DNA of 64,000 nt from Rhizobium laguerreae (GCF_002008165.1 NZ_MRDM01000014.1:930001-994000), one strand, 5' to 3'; positions 16,366 to 25,273 are shown, counted from the first letter of the stretch. Translations and numbers: made by a program. The notes: generated by a model from the letters alone, not told the origin.

Positions 16366-16457
16366 CCCCTCCCCAACCCTCCCCACAAGGGGGAGGGAGT
16401 ATCTTTGCCGCGCCGCCTCCAGACTCCCTCCCCCTTGTGGGGAGGGTTGGGGAGGGG
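16366..16457. repeat. long perfect inverted repeat, 35-bp arms
   Basis: The left arm 16366-16400 begins CCCCTCCCCAACCCTCCCCA and the right arm 16423-16457 is its exact reverse complement. They are separated by 22 bases. In mRNA this would form a very stable hairpin immediately after the binding-protein stop (16472). It may protect the upstream message or lower permease expression. Confidence 0.9.
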
Positions 16458-16471
16458 AAAACGACAATCGC

Positions 16472-17770
16472 TTAGGCAGCGATGAACTCGTTCCAGCGGC
16501 GGACCATGTAGCGGTCTTCGTCCATCACCGAGTTCCAGCAGGCGACAGCACCCATGCGGGCTTCGAAGGAGCCGCCGTCGCGAACGGCGCCGGCCTTCTC
16601 CATGACCTTGCCCTCAGGCGACATGATGTCGCCGGTTGCCGGCTTGCCCTCGATCCAGTAGCCCCACTCGTCCGCCGTCATGAAGTTCTTGGCGGTGTCC
16701 ATGCAAGCGGAATAGTAACCCTGGCGGTTGAGATAGCCGCCGACCCAGCCCGATGTGTACCAGTTGATGTATTCATAGGCGGCGTCGAGCTGCGCGCCCT
16801 TGAGGTGCGAAGCAAGGCCGAGACCGCCGCCCCAGGCGCGATAGCCTTCCTTGAGCGGCTGATACTTGCAGGCGATGCCCTTGGAGCGGACGGCGGCAAC
16901 GGCCGGCGACCACATGGACTGGATGACGACTTCGCCCGACGCCATCAGGTTCACCGACTCGTCGAAGCTCTTCCAGAAGGCGCGGAACTGGCCGTCGCCC
17001 TTGGCCTTGATCAGGAATTCGATCGTCTTGTCGATCTCTTCCTTGGTCATGTTGCCCTTGTCGGCATATTTGATGTTGCCCATGGCTTCCATGATCATCG
17101 CGGCATCCATGATGCCGATCGACGGAATGTTGAGGATCGAGGTCTTGCCCTTGAACTTCGGATCCATGATGTCGGCCCAGCTGGTGATGTCGCGGCCCAC
17201 GAGATCGGGGCGAATACCGAGCGTGTCGGCATTGTAGATGGTCGGAACCATCGTCATCCACTGCGTCGCCTCCTTGGCGAACTTCTTGGAATCCTGCGCT
17301 TCGACGAAGCCGACCGTGTGCGGCGCCGTGCCTTGGGCGATGACGCTGTCCGCCTTCAGCTTGCCGTTGATGAACAGCGGTACGATCTTGTCGTAATATT
17401 TCAGCTTCTTGACATCCATCGGCTGCATGACGCCGGTCGGGAACACCTTCTTGGCGATCCAGTATTCGATGTCGGCAATGTCGTAGCTGTCAGGCTGGGT
17501 GACGGCGCGCTGAGCGGCGGCGTCGGAATCAGTCGCCGTCATCTCCAGCGTGATGCCGAGATCGGCCTTGCACTTCTCGGCGATGGCATTGATGTTCGAA
17601 ACGCCGGTGCCGAACTGGCGAAGCGTGATGTTCGTCTGCGCCCAGATGGTGGGAAAGCCGGTGATGGCGCCGGAACCTGCGATGGCGCCGACGGCGGCAG
17701 CCCCCGTCTTCAGCAGCGCGCGGCGGGAAAGACCCTTCTCCGCCTTGGTCGATGTCGTTTCAGTCGTCAT
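16472..17770 (-). CDS. extracellular solute-binding protein (PotD-like) with Tat signal
   Basis: Protein of 432 residues. The N-terminus carries a twin-arginine signal (LSRRALLKTGAAAVGAIAGS) with cleavage probably near IWAQ (about residue 45). The mature part resembles PotD-type family 1 binding proteins (FGTGVSNINAIAEKC, MWSPAVAAVRSKG, YEYINWYTSGWVGGYLNRQG). Tat export implies folding in the cytoplasm before secretion. It is the second gene of the operon, after the ATPase. Confidence 0.93.
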   Translation of the reverse strand: MTTETTSTKAEKGLSRRALLKTGAAAVGAIAGSGAITGFPTIWAQTNITLRQFGTGVSNINAIAEKCKADLGITLEMTATDSDAAAQRAVTQPDSYDIADIEYWIAKKVFPTGVMQPMDVKKLKYYDKIVPLFINGKLKADSVIAQGTAPHTVGFVEAQDSKKFAKEATQWMTMVPTIYNADTLGIRPDLVGRDITSWADIMDPKFKGKTSILNIPSIGIMDAAMIMEAMGNIKYADKGNMTKEEIDKTIEFLIKAKGDGQFRAFWKSFDESVNLMASGEVVIQSMWSPAVAAVRSKGIACKYQPLKEGYRAWGGGLGLASHLKGAQLDAAYEYINWYTSGWVGGYLNRQGYYSACMDTAKNFMTADEWGYWIEGKPATGDIMSPEGKVMEKAGAVRDGGSFEARMGAVACWNSVMDEDRYMVRRWNEFIAA

Positions 17771-17824
17771 GTCAGTTCCCCTTTTCTTGGATATGGAAGG
17801 TTCAGTGTTCTTGATGGTGATGGC

Positions 17825-18913
17825 TCATGCGGAAGAGCGGCCGAGAAGCACGGCATCCTCGAGCGCCCAACTGAGCGAGACGGTGTCGCCAACGGCGACC
17901 GGCCGGGCGAAATATTCGCCGTCGTCGGCAATGACGGTGAAGTCGTCGCTGCCGGCGCCGATAACGGTGATCTTCACGGAAGAGCCGCGATATTCGATGT
18001 TGGAGACGATGCCGTCGAAGCCGAGCGTCCATTCGGTCGCCACCTGCAGCCGCACACGGTCGGTGCGGATACCGATATCGACAGGCTCGCCGACTTCCCT
18101 GCCCGTCCCGCGCACGGAAAAGCTCTGGCCTTCCGGCACGGTCATGACGAGCATGCCGTTCTCGCTCGAGGTCACCCGGCCGGACAGCACGTTGTGATCG
18201 CCCATGAACCGCGCGACGAAGGCCGTCGCCGGCCGCTCGAAGACCTCGCGCGGAGCTGCCGCCTGCTCGATCCGGCCGTCATTCATGATGACGATGACGT
18301 CGGCGAGCGCCATTGCCTCTTCCTGGCTATGGGTGACGTGCACGAAGGTGATGCCGAGCGACTTCTGAAGCTTCTTGAGTTCGGCGCGCATGCGGATCTT
18401 CAGGAACGGATCGAGCGCCGACAGCGGCTCGTCGAGCAGCAGCGCTTCCGGATCGGTGATCAGCGCGCGCGCTAGCGCCACGCGCTGTTGCTGGCCGCCG
18501 GAAAGCTGGGCCGGACGCCTGGTGGCATAGGCCTCCATCTGCATCAGCTTCAGCATCTCGAGCGCTTTGGCCCGCCGCTCTTGCTTGTCGACGCCCTTCA
18601 TCTTCAGGCTGAAGGCGACATTGTCGATCAGGTCGAGATGCGGGAACAACGCGTAGGACTGGAACATCATCGCCGTGCCACGCCTGGCCGGCGGAAAATC
18701 GGTGACGACGGCATTGCCGAGCCTGATGTCGCCCGACGAGATGCTCTCGTGGCCGGCGATCATACGCAGCGTCGAAGTCTTGCCGCAGCCCGACGGGCCG
18801 AGGAAGCAGCAATAGGAGCCGGCTGGAATTTTCAGGCTGATCGCATGGACCGCAGTCGTCGCGCCATAGACCTTCGAAACGGATACTATATCGATCTCTG
18901 CCGCTTTCGACAT
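17825..18913 (-). CDS. ABC transporter ATP-binding protein, PotA type
   Basis: Cytoplasmic ATPase of about 362 residues. Walker A is GPSGCGKTS, the signature LSGGQQQRVALARAL, Walker B LLLDEPLSALDP, and the switch His is in FVHVTHSQEEAMALAD. A C-terminal TOBE domain follows from about residue 270. Two adjacent ATGs exist; the second (MSKAAEID) has better spacing from the GGGGAAGG site. It is the first gene of the leftward operon. Confidence 0.96.
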   Translation of the reverse strand: MSKAAEIDIVSVSKVYGATTAVHAISLKIPAGSYCCFLGPSGCGKTSTLRMIAGHESISSGDIRLGNAVVTDFPPARRGTAMMFQSYALFPHLDLIDNVAFSLKMKGVDKQERRAKALEMLKLMQMEAYATRRPAQLSGGQQQRVALARALITDPEALLLDEPLSALDPFLKIRMRAELKKLQKSLGITFVHVTHSQEEAMALADVIVIMNDGRIEQAAAPREVFERPATAFVARFMGDHNVLSGRVTSSENGMLVMTVPEGQSFSVRGTGREVGEPVDIGIRTDRVRLQVATEWTLGFDGIVSNIEYRGSSVKITVIGAGSDDFTVIADDGEYFARPVAVGDTVSLSWALEDAVLLGRSSA

Positions 18914-19084
18914 CATGCCTTCCCCTGTTTGGAAAAGACGATGCATCTGCCGTGCCAGACTCCGTTGCTTGCAGGAAGCCATTGCGAAATAAGGATTTTA
19001 TCAAAACCGCGATTGAGAGAGCAAATTAGAGGCGCAACGCTATCTGCACATGATTTAGGCTATCGTGCGCAATTTGTGCAAAAC

Positions 19085-19096
19085 ATCGTATACAAT
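19085..19096. promoter_or_regulatory. candidate FCD-GntR operator in divergent region
   Basis: ATCGTATACAAT is a near-palindrome centred on GTATAC. This form is typical of sites bound by FadR/FCD-type GntR regulators. It lies 85 bp before the GntR start and 172 bp before the ATPase start, in the otherwise gene-free region 18914-19180. Confidence 0.45.
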
Positions 19097-19180
19097 CTTG
19101 CCACCATTTCGGGCACAAATTTTGTTTAACTTTTGCCGCGGAGCCGGGTATGGTTTGCCGACCATCAGGAAATAAATTTC

Positions 19181-19891
19181 ATGAAATCCGCCGCCAAGGC
19201 TCAGCAGGCCGAAGACTCCGCCGAAACAGGCGCGCAACAGATCCGCGATGCCATTCGCGAAGCGATCGTCGAGCGCAGGCTCTCGCCCGGCACCAAGCTT
19301 TCGGAAAGCGATGTCGGCAATCTCTTCAACGTTAGCCGCACGCTTGCCCGCGCCGCCCTGCAGGCGCTGTCCTATGAGGGTCTTGTCAGCGTCGAGAAGA
19401 ACCGCGGCGCCTTCGTCGCCTACCCCTCGCCTGATGAGGCTCGCCAGATCTTTTCCGCCCGCCGCTTGGTCGAACCAGGCATTTTGCGCGAGGCAGCGGC
19501 GCGGATCACGCCTGATGACATTACCCATCTGCGACAGCTTCTGCTGGAAGAAGGCCGCCTGATGAGCGAGCGTGGCCAGACGGCGCGCCGCGCCGAAATC
19601 AAGGCATCGGGCGATTTTCATTTGATGCTGGCGGCCATATCGGGAAACTCAATCATGCAGCGTTTCATGGAAGAGCTTGTCGCCCGCTCGTCTCTGGTAA
19701 TTGCGCTCTACGGGCAGTCGACCGCATCGAGCTGCGGCCATTCCGAACATGGTGACATCATCTCGGCGATCGAAGCCGACGAACTCGACCGCGCCTGCCA
19801 GCTGATGCTGGATCACATCGCCCATATCGAGGCAGATCTCGACCTGCGCGAACGCAAGAGCCTGGGCCTCAAGGAAGCCTTCGAACTCTGA
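19181..19891 (+). CDS. GntR-family regulator, FadR/FCD subfamily
   Basis: Regulator of 236 residues. The winged helix spans about residues 15-80 (IRDAIREAIVERRLSPGTKL, then SESDVGNLFNVSRTLARAAL), and an all-helical FCD ligand domain fills about 95-225 with metal-type His positions such as DFHLMLAAIS and SEHGDIISAIE. The ATG with AGGA upstream is preferred over an in-frame TTG 48 nt earlier. Divergent placement points to control of the PotABCD-like/racemase operon. Confidence 0.92.
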   Translation: MKSAAKAQQAEDSAETGAQQIRDAIREAIVERRLSPGTKLSESDVGNLFNVSRTLARAALQALSYEGLVSVEKNRGAFVAYPSPDEARQIFSARRLVEPGILREAAARITPDDITHLRQLLLEEGRLMSERGQTARRAEIKASGDFHLMLAAISGNSIMQRFMEELVARSSLVIALYGQSTASSCGHSEHGDIISAIEADELDRACQLMLDHIAHIEADLDLRERKSLGLKEAFEL

Positions 19892-19956
19892 ACATGCAAA
19901 AGACACGGGGACGCAGATGATCCACCGCGCCCTGCTTCAAGCGAACTCTCGAAACG

Positions 19957-20370
19957 CTACCAAGGCGTCTTCTTCGGCAACATCTCAAAGGCAGCGAAGA
20001 TATCCTCGGCGTTCATCGGCTCGCTGGAGCGCAGCTTAACGGTTCCGTCGCGTCCGATCAGGATCAGCCCGAACTCGCCGGACGGCGGTCCCTGCAGCCG
20101 ATCGCGAATATCGTCGGCATCGAGTTCCCAGTCATCGTCGAACAGCGCAAACGCGCCGCCGCCGGCTATGCTGAACACCTCGACGTCTTCCTCGATCAAG
20201 CGCATATGCGCCTTGCGCAGCCATTCGTCCTGGATGAGCGCGCGGTCATCTTGCGCATCTGCAAAGATGATCAGCACCCGTTTCCTGTCGCGAAACTGCT
20301 CGAGCGATTGCGGAAGCTCAGGCTCACGCCTGGGTGTACCGATGATTTCATGAACAATAGATTTTAGCAT
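19957..20370 (-). CDS. DUF4174-like protein
   Basis: Protein of 137 residues. The core RKRVLIIFADAQDDRALIQD and later EFGLILIGRDGTVKLRSSEP resemble DUF4174, a thioredoxin-like fold family of unknown function. No signal peptide is evident. It is a single gene. Confidence 0.75.
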   Translation of the reverse strand: MLKSIVHEIIGTPRREPELPQSLEQFRDRKRVLIIFADAQDDRALIQDEWLRKAHMRLIEEDVEVFSIAGGGAFALFDDDWELDADDIRDRLQGPPSGEFGLILIGRDGTVKLRSSEPMNAEDIFAAFEMLPKKTPW

Positions 20371-20590
20371 GGTGCTTCATTCCTCGCTCGTCACCACTGC
20401 ATAATTCTTAAATCGGAATCGATCTAAGGATAGATTATGCAGCAATTCGAAGTGCTACAGCGCCCTTTGCGACTCTCGAAAAGGGCGCTGCAGTGGCGGG
20501 CTGTGCCTGCCGAATTAAACGGCTGGGAATAAGCGAGGTTCCGCCAAAAGGCGGAAAAGGATCGCAGCCATGGCCGCGATCCTCACTTTG
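20371..20590. other. non-coding stretch with a perfect hairpin
   Basis: No gene is seen. The arms CAGCGCCCTTT (20458-20468) and AAAGGGCGCTG (20480-20490) form a perfect 11-bp stem with an 11-base loop. It could be transcript-end structure for the leftward gene to its right, but no clear U-tract follows on either strand. Confidence 0.5.
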
Positions 20591-20974
20591 TCAGTCGCGA
20601 CCCTGGTCTTCGGACGCGTGGGCCGAAACGGCGACGAGATCCGCAGCCCCAGTGACGTGAAGGCGCTTGCGCACCAAAACGCGCATGACACGCGCCGCCG
20701 TCGAGAAGGTCATCTGGTCGAGCGGGCCTTCGCCCTCCCACGGCTTGGTCAGCCGTTCGGTGACGGCGCCGACGATGTTCATCGGCACGATGTCGGTGCA
20801 TTCGCGCATGGCTTCGAAAACGAAGCTGATGGGGATGACCCGTCCTTCGTGGGTCACGATCGGTTCGGTCAATTCGCTGTCCCATTCCTCGAAGGCATAG
20901 AGCGCTTCGCGAAACAGCTGCTGGAGGTTGAACGGCGCGTGGCCGTCATGAAGTGGCGGCAGTGCATTCATCAT
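20591..20974 (-). CDS. uncharacterised protein
   Basis: Protein of about 127 residues starting MMNALPPLHDGHAPFNLQQL after a GGAGACAGAC ribosome site. It is soluble and helical (LFREALYAFEEWDSELTEPI, FVFEAMRECTDIVPMNIVGA). I do not recognise the family. Codon use matches the genome, and the clear ribosome site supports a real gene. Confidence 0.65.
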   Translation of the reverse strand: MMNALPPLHDGHAPFNLQQLFREALYAFEEWDSELTEPIVTHEGRVIPISFVFEAMRECTDIVPMNIVGAVTERLTKPWEGEGPLDQMTFSTAARVMRVLVRKRLHVTGAADLVAVSAHASEDQGRD

Positions 20975-21333
20975 GTCTGTCTCCTCTTGATGGGTTGAAG
21001 CCAAAGTCCTCCGGTTTCGGTCGCGCTAACGCGGGGAACGGAACGTTTTGCTGCCCCTGCGAACCGAATAACACTATTGATTCTATAGAGTAACGCGCCG
21101 GGGTAAAGCCCATTTATCAGCGCGCCTGGAAGCGAATTCCATAACGCCATGATATTCTTGCATGTTTTAGTGGAAATTTTCTCGGCATGCGCCATTCGTC
21201 AAATATTTTTGCCTCCCGCCTGCCATCGGTCCGGAATGGCACAAAGGGCAGAAATCGCTGCGAAATCACGGAACTTTTGGCGCTGTAATCTGTTTTGTTC
21301 TCACATTCGCCAAACCGACTGGGGTTACCACCA
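20975..21333. other. gene-free intergenic region
   Basis: These 359 bases are more AT-rich than the surroundings. They lie between divergent small genes and should hold both promoters. I see no convincing ORF, repeat or operator. Confidence 0.5.
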
Positions 21334-21540
21334 ATGACGCAAATCCGTGAACCGGAGCGCCGGAGCAGAATTCTGCGCGGCCGTGCCTATAGCCTTGATG
21401 AATTCGCCTCCAAATACGGCCTCCGAAACGAGCAGGCCGAAAGTCTGTTCAACCGTTTCGGGCCCTCCTCGATTGAGCTCGACCTGCTGATGGCAGCCAA
21501 GCGCCGGCTACCGGTTCTGCAGGACAGAATTGCCGAATAA
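21334..21540 (+). CDS. small uncharacterised protein
   Basis: Protein of 68 residues, basic N-terminus (PERRSRILRGRAYS), then a helical part YSLDEFASKYGLRNEQAESL that resembles a helix-turn-helix-like small domain. The family is not identified; a distant DUF3606-like relation is possible. It precedes the DUF2934 gene by 24 bp in the same direction. Confidence 0.6.
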   Translation: MTQIREPERRSRILRGRAYSLDEFASKYGLRNEQAESLFNRFGPSSIELDLLMAAKRRLPVLQDRIAE

Positions 21541-21564
21541 CACTTTGTCGAACGGAACGGATAG

Positions 21565-21804
21565 ATGAGCGACAGACGCCACGAATGGATTAGCAAAAGA
21601 GCTTACGCGATCTGGGAGGAACAGGGCCGCCCTGATGGCCGCGACGCCGAGCACTGGCGCCAGGCAGTTGCCGAACGCGATGCGCTCGAACGCACGCAGG
21701 CCTCCGTCGATGGCCGCGAGGTGCTAGTGAAGTTTCGTCCGAAACCGCAGCGGCCCGAAATGCCGCGTCAGGACTGGGTCAATCCTTCGACAAAGGCTGG
21801 CTGA
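21565..21804 (+). CDS. DUF2934 domain protein
   Basis: Protein of 79 residues with the DUF2934 signature: ISKRAYAIWEEQGRPDGRDA followed by EHWRQAVAERD. Function is unknown; such proteins are common and multi-copy in rhizobia. It is likely co-transcribed with the small gene upstream. Confidence 0.85.
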   Translation: MSDRRHEWISKRAYAIWEEQGRPDGRDAEHWRQAVAERDALERTQASVDGREVLVKFRPKPQRPEMPRQDWVNPSTKAG

Positions 21805-21822
21805 CCCTTCCCTCTTGCCGGC

Positions 21823-23748
21823 TCAGCTCAGGCCGAGCCGGAAGCGCGCCTGAAAATCTCCCTGCCACCACATTGGGAAATTGGTTCCCCACTTATTGTT
21901 GTGCAGATTGAAGCGGATGCCGGCGGTAAAATCCGGCAGCGTCTTGCAAAATGTCATGAAATCCGAGCTTTGCGGCGCAACCAGCGGCGCATCGAAGGTT
22001 TCGATCGTCAGCGGGCCATCGGCAAGATCACCACGTGCTGATGTCACCGCCTGCAATTGCCCGCCGCCGCTTGTCGCAATATTCCCGGATCGGTGCCAGA
22101 GGCCCATCTTGCGGAAATTCCAGTCCCCGGCACCATCAGGCGTGAAGGAGAGGAAGCTTGCCTCCGGCATGCGGTTGGCCGGCTTGTCAAGCAACGTCAG
22201 GCTAAGGTCGAGGTGATCGCCCTCGGCGGTGAAATGCAGCATCACATGCGGCGGCGCGCCGTATTTCTGCACGGCCTCGGCCGGCATCGACAGAAGGATG
22301 CCCGCCTCTTGGGTCGCTTCCATCCTCGGAAGAAAAACCTTCGAAAGTGCTGCCCCCGACCGGGCAAGCCCCGGCTTGTCATGGTCGAGCACCGCCCATT
22401 CCTGGCGATGGGTCAGGTAGGTCTCCATGTGCCTGGTAACGTCGCCGGCATCGTAGCTCTCATATCGATAGGCGATCAGCGGGCCGTTGCGGCCGGAGAT
22501 CGTCCGGCCGGAGGGCGAGGTGATTTCGGCCACATCGCCGCTCGCACCGTCGAGCGCGATCGACCAGCCACCGGTCTGCAGGCGGAGCTCCCGTCCACTA
22601 CCCTCCATGACGGCGGGCGTGGCGAATTCGGCAAGCACCGCCTGGGCCGCCTTCCGGTCTGTCTCGTCGAGTTCCGAGACCGCCTGGTCGAGATAGGCGC
22701 GCTGCTCGTCCCATGAGGCTTCGGTATAGGCGAAGCGGTAATCGGATCGGCGTGCGGCCTCGAAATCGGCCCGCGACCATGCCTTGTCGTCGCGCAGATA
22801 GGATTTGATATCGACGCCGCAGGTATGTTCGGCCACCATCGCCAGTCCGCGCCCGAAGGCGAGGCGACGCGCGTCGAGCCCATCCGCTGCGAAACGGTCG
22901 TAGAGCCGCTGCAGCGCGAGGAACCGCGCCGTCTTCACCGGATCGCTGCCGCTGCCATGGATCCAGCTGTCGCCGAGTTCCAACTCAACAACAGGAAAAC
23001 GCTCGCGCTCGCTCCAGAGAATGGCGCCGTAATCCTCGAGCGTCGCCGCACGGATGATCGCATCCGGCTCACGGGCGCGCAATTCGCGATAGGCCTCGGC
23101 CGTCTGCGGCACACTCTGCGGCCCCATATTGTCGTTGGTATGGGCAAAGCTCAGCCCGTCCTCGAAACCGTCGGGGAAACAGGTCTCGCCATAGGAGCGT
23201 TGGTACATGACGACCACCTCCTCGCCGCCGGGCGCCCGCCAGCGGAAGATGTCGGGCACATCGGGCGGTGATGAGGCCGTATTGACGCCGAGATGCAGGA
23301 AGCGGATGCCCGCTTCGGAAAGCAGCGGCACCATGCCGAGCGTATGGCCGGGCACATCGGTCATCTTCGCCGCGATCGTCGTCTTGCCGAAGCGCCGGTC
23401 GAGCTCCTGCGAATAGGAAAGCCCGGCCCGGAAAAGGTCGGGCGACATCAGCTCCGTATGGGTGGTGAACGGCAGGCCGTGCCAGCGGATCAGCCCGCGC
23501 TCGATCGCCTGTTCCAGCGCTGCCACCTCTCCCGCCGAGCGCGAATTCAGATGGTCCCAGATCAGCCAGGCGCCCGTCGTCCAGATGAATTTTGGCTCGT
23601 CGGGATTTTCGGCATGAAAATGCTTACCCGTTTCGATCGCCTGCGGAATGAAGCGCTCGTGATAGTGCCGGCGGACTTTCTCGGCATGGTCGGTAAAGCC
23701 GATATCGAGATGGGTCTTGAAGACCAGATGCACGCGCTTTTCAGTCAT
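21823..23748 (-). CDS. DUF5054 / GH38-like glycoside hydrolase
   Basis: Protein of 641 residues. The N-terminus VHLVFKTHLDIGFTDHAEKV contains the H-x-D pair typical of alpha-mannosidase-like (GH38) metal sites. Further signatures are WTTGAWLIWDHL, FTTHTELMSPDL and MTDVPGHTLGMVPLLSEAGI. The C-terminal half is beta-rich, as in carbohydrate-binding parts of these enzymes. No signal peptide is present, so it is probably cytoplasmic. The substrate is unknown. Confidence 0.85.
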   Translation of the reverse strand: MTEKRVHLVFKTHLDIGFTDHAEKVRRHYHERFIPQAIETGKHFHAENPDEPKFIWTTGAWLIWDHLNSRSAGEVAALEQAIERGLIRWHGLPFTTHTELMSPDLFRAGLSYSQELDRRFGKTTIAAKMTDVPGHTLGMVPLLSEAGIRFLHLGVNTASSPPDVPDIFRWRAPGGEEVVVMYQRSYGETCFPDGFEDGLSFAHTNDNMGPQSVPQTAEAYRELRAREPDAIIRAATLEDYGAILWSERERFPVVELELGDSWIHGSGSDPVKTARFLALQRLYDRFAADGLDARRLAFGRGLAMVAEHTCGVDIKSYLRDDKAWSRADFEAARRSDYRFAYTEASWDEQRAYLDQAVSELDETDRKAAQAVLAEFATPAVMEGSGRELRLQTGGWSIALDGASGDVAEITSPSGRTISGRNGPLIAYRYESYDAGDVTRHMETYLTHRQEWAVLDHDKPGLARSGAALSKVFLPRMEATQEAGILLSMPAEAVQKYGAPPHVMLHFTAEGDHLDLSLTLLDKPANRMPEASFLSFTPDGAGDWNFRKMGLWHRSGNIATSGGGQLQAVTSARGDLADGPLTIETFDAPLVAPQSSDFMTFCKTLPDFTAGIRFNLHNNKWGTNFPMWWQGDFQARFRLGLS

Positions 23749-24084
23749 TCCATTCCACGCATCAGTGATGACAGTCTAAACATTCTGCAGCCAGTGGCGG
23801 CACAGGTGAGGAGTGTAACCGTTTCCACAAACACCATTGCTCCTGCCGCAAATTCTTCGTCAACCCATTTTGGCACAAATCGATGAAATAGTGCGGGTTT
23901 ATTAACCATATATCCGAAAACGCTATCGTCCGACGCTTTCATCGTAGAATCGAATCGCGACAAGAATGAAGACGTGTTCATCGATAATTACATAGAAAGG
24001 CGGCGGGACTTCCTTGCTGCCGCGCCCGGGTGGTGCGCTGTTTAGCCAAGGAGAAAAGCCTGAGCCTTTCGGGAAAGCCGATTA
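23749..24084. other. gene-free intergenic region
   Basis: These 336 bases lie upstream of the DUF5054 gene. Short open frames here are not supported by ribosome sites or recognisable products. No repeat or clear operator is seen. Confidence 0.5.
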
Positions 24085-24279
24085 TCAGAAGGCGTTGGTT
24101 TCCTGGCAGAGCGCCCGGTGAACCTCGGTCCAGAACAGCGCCAGCGGCGTGTCGCCGTTGCGTTCGGCAACGAGGGCGCGGATCAGCGCTTCGGAGCCTG
24201 CCATGTCCTGCCAGCTGGATTTCAGGCCCTTGGCGGCCTGTTGGCATTCGGCAATCGCGAATGGTCTCTTGCTGTCCAT
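24085..24279 (-). CDS. small uncharacterised protein
   Basis: A 64-residue protein starting MDSKRPFAIAECQQAAKGLK after AGGAGACCTCAT. It is soluble and helical, ending ALFWTEVHRALCQETNAF. Family unknown. It is divergent from cinR, with about 120 bp between the starts. Confidence 0.6.
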   Translation of the reverse strand: MDSKRPFAIAECQQAAKGLKSSWQDMAGSEALIRALVAERNGDTPLALFWTEVHRALCQETNAF

Positions 24280-24329
24280 ATGAGGTCTCCTCATGAAAGG
24301 CGCTAGCAGATGGGGCCCGGATTGTCATT

Positions 24330-24345
24330 CCCCGCATATGTGGGG
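24330..24345. promoter_or_regulatory. near-palindrome upstream of cinR
   Basis: CCCCGCATATGTGGGG is a 16-bp palindrome with one mismatched pair, 57 bp before the cinR ATG. It is a candidate operator for the regulators that control cinR, or for the divergent small gene. No factor can be assigned from sequence. Confidence 0.4.
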
Positions 24346-24402
24346 ATGCCTTGTATTTATGACAGCGCTCGCGGTAGGATTGAGGGGATTGGGGCAGTGG
24401 AA

Positions 24403-25128
24403 ATGATTGAGAATACCTACAGCGAAAAGTTCGAGTCCGCTTTCGAACAGATCAAGGCTGCGGCCAATGTGGATGCCGCCATCCGCATTCTCCAGGCGGA
24501 ATATGGCCTCGATTTCGTCACCTACCATCTCGCCCAGACGATCGCGGCCAAGATCGATTCGCCCTTCGTGCGCACCACCTACCCGGATGCCTGGGTCTCC
24601 CGCTACCTCCTGAACAGCTATGTGAAGGTCGATCCGATCGTCAAGCAGGGCTTCGAACGCCAGCTGCCCTTCGATTGGAGCGAGGTCGAGCCGACGCCGG
24701 AGGCCTATGCCATGCTGGTCGATGCCCAGAAGCACGGTATCGGCGGCAACGGCTACTCCATTCCCGTTGCCGACAAGGCGCAGCGCCGCGCGCTCTTGTC
24801 GCTGAATGCCCGCAAACCGGCGGAAGAATGGGCCGAACTCGTCCGCCGCTGCCGCAACGAATGGATCGAGATCGCCCATCTCATCCACCGCAAGGCCGTC
24901 TACGAGCTGCATGGTGAAAACGATCCGGTGCCGGCATTGTCGCCGCGCGAGATCGAATGTCTGCACTGGACGGCGCTGGGCAAGGATTACAAGGATATTT
25001 CGGTGATCCTCGGCATATCGGAGCACACCACGCGCGATTATCTGAAGACCGCCCGCTTCAAACTCGGCTGCGCCACGATCTCGGCCGCCGCTTCGCGGGC
25101 CGTGCAATTGCGCATCATCAATCCCTAG
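24403..25128 (+). CDS. cinR: LuxR-type quorum-sensing regulator CinR
   Basis: Protein of 241 residues starting MIENTYSEKFESAFEQIKAA. The autoinducer-binding domain (about 20-165) includes VTYHLAQTIA and TTYPDAWVSRYLLNSYVKVD. The C-terminal LuxR helix-turn-helix is SPREIECLHWTALGKDYKDI followed by LGISEHTTRDYLKTARFKLG. It activates cinI in response to the long-chain AHL made by CinI. It is immediately upstream of cinI and cinS, matching the known R. leguminosarum/R. etli locus. Confidence 0.93.
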   Translation: MIENTYSEKFESAFEQIKAAANVDAAIRILQAEYGLDFVTYHLAQTIAAKIDSPFVRTTYPDAWVSRYLLNSYVKVDPIVKQGFERQLPFDWSEVEPTPEAYAMLVDAQKHGIGGNGYSIPVADKAQRRALLSLNARKPAEEWAELVRRCRNEWIEIAHLIHRKAVYELHGENDPVPALSPREIECLHWTALGKDYKDISVILGISEHTTRDYLKTARFKLGCATISAAASRAVQLRIINP

Positions 25129-25129
25129 C

Positions 25130-25174
25130 GCATGTCGTTGTCGCAAAACCGCTGCACACTTTTGCGCGATATGC
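25130..25174. repeat. REP-like palindromic element
   Basis: GCATGTCGTTGTCGCAAAAC...TTTTGCGCGATATGC is an imperfect inverted repeat starting just after the cinR stop. A degenerate copy lies at 6657-6701. Confidence 0.6.
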
Positions 25175-25178
25175 GCCC

Positions 25179-25208
25179 CCCCCTCATCTGAGGGGGCCCA
25201 TCTGAGGG
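25179..25208 (+). promoter_or_regulatory. hairpin and direct repeats between cinR and cinI
   Basis: CCCCCTC-ATCT-GAGGGGG (25179-25196) is a perfect 7-bp stem. CATCTGAGGG occurs twice, at 25185-25194 and 25199-25208, 14 bp apart. The element is 66 bp before cinI and could end the cinR transcript or take part in cinI control. Its function is not known. Confidence 0.45.
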
Positions 25209-25273
25209 AATTTCCGAACCGGCCCGCTTGAACCATTCTGCTTTCCACGAACTTGAAAACGCTGGAGGGCAAA

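Noticed and set aside
16297..16485. ORF with PLPNPPHKGEG and PLWGGLGRGK
   Set aside because: It is translation of the long inverted repeat at 16366-16457; this peptide pattern recurs in false genes made from such repeats.
16805..18475. 556-residue plus-strand ORF
   Set aside because: Antisense to the PotD-like and PotA-like genes.
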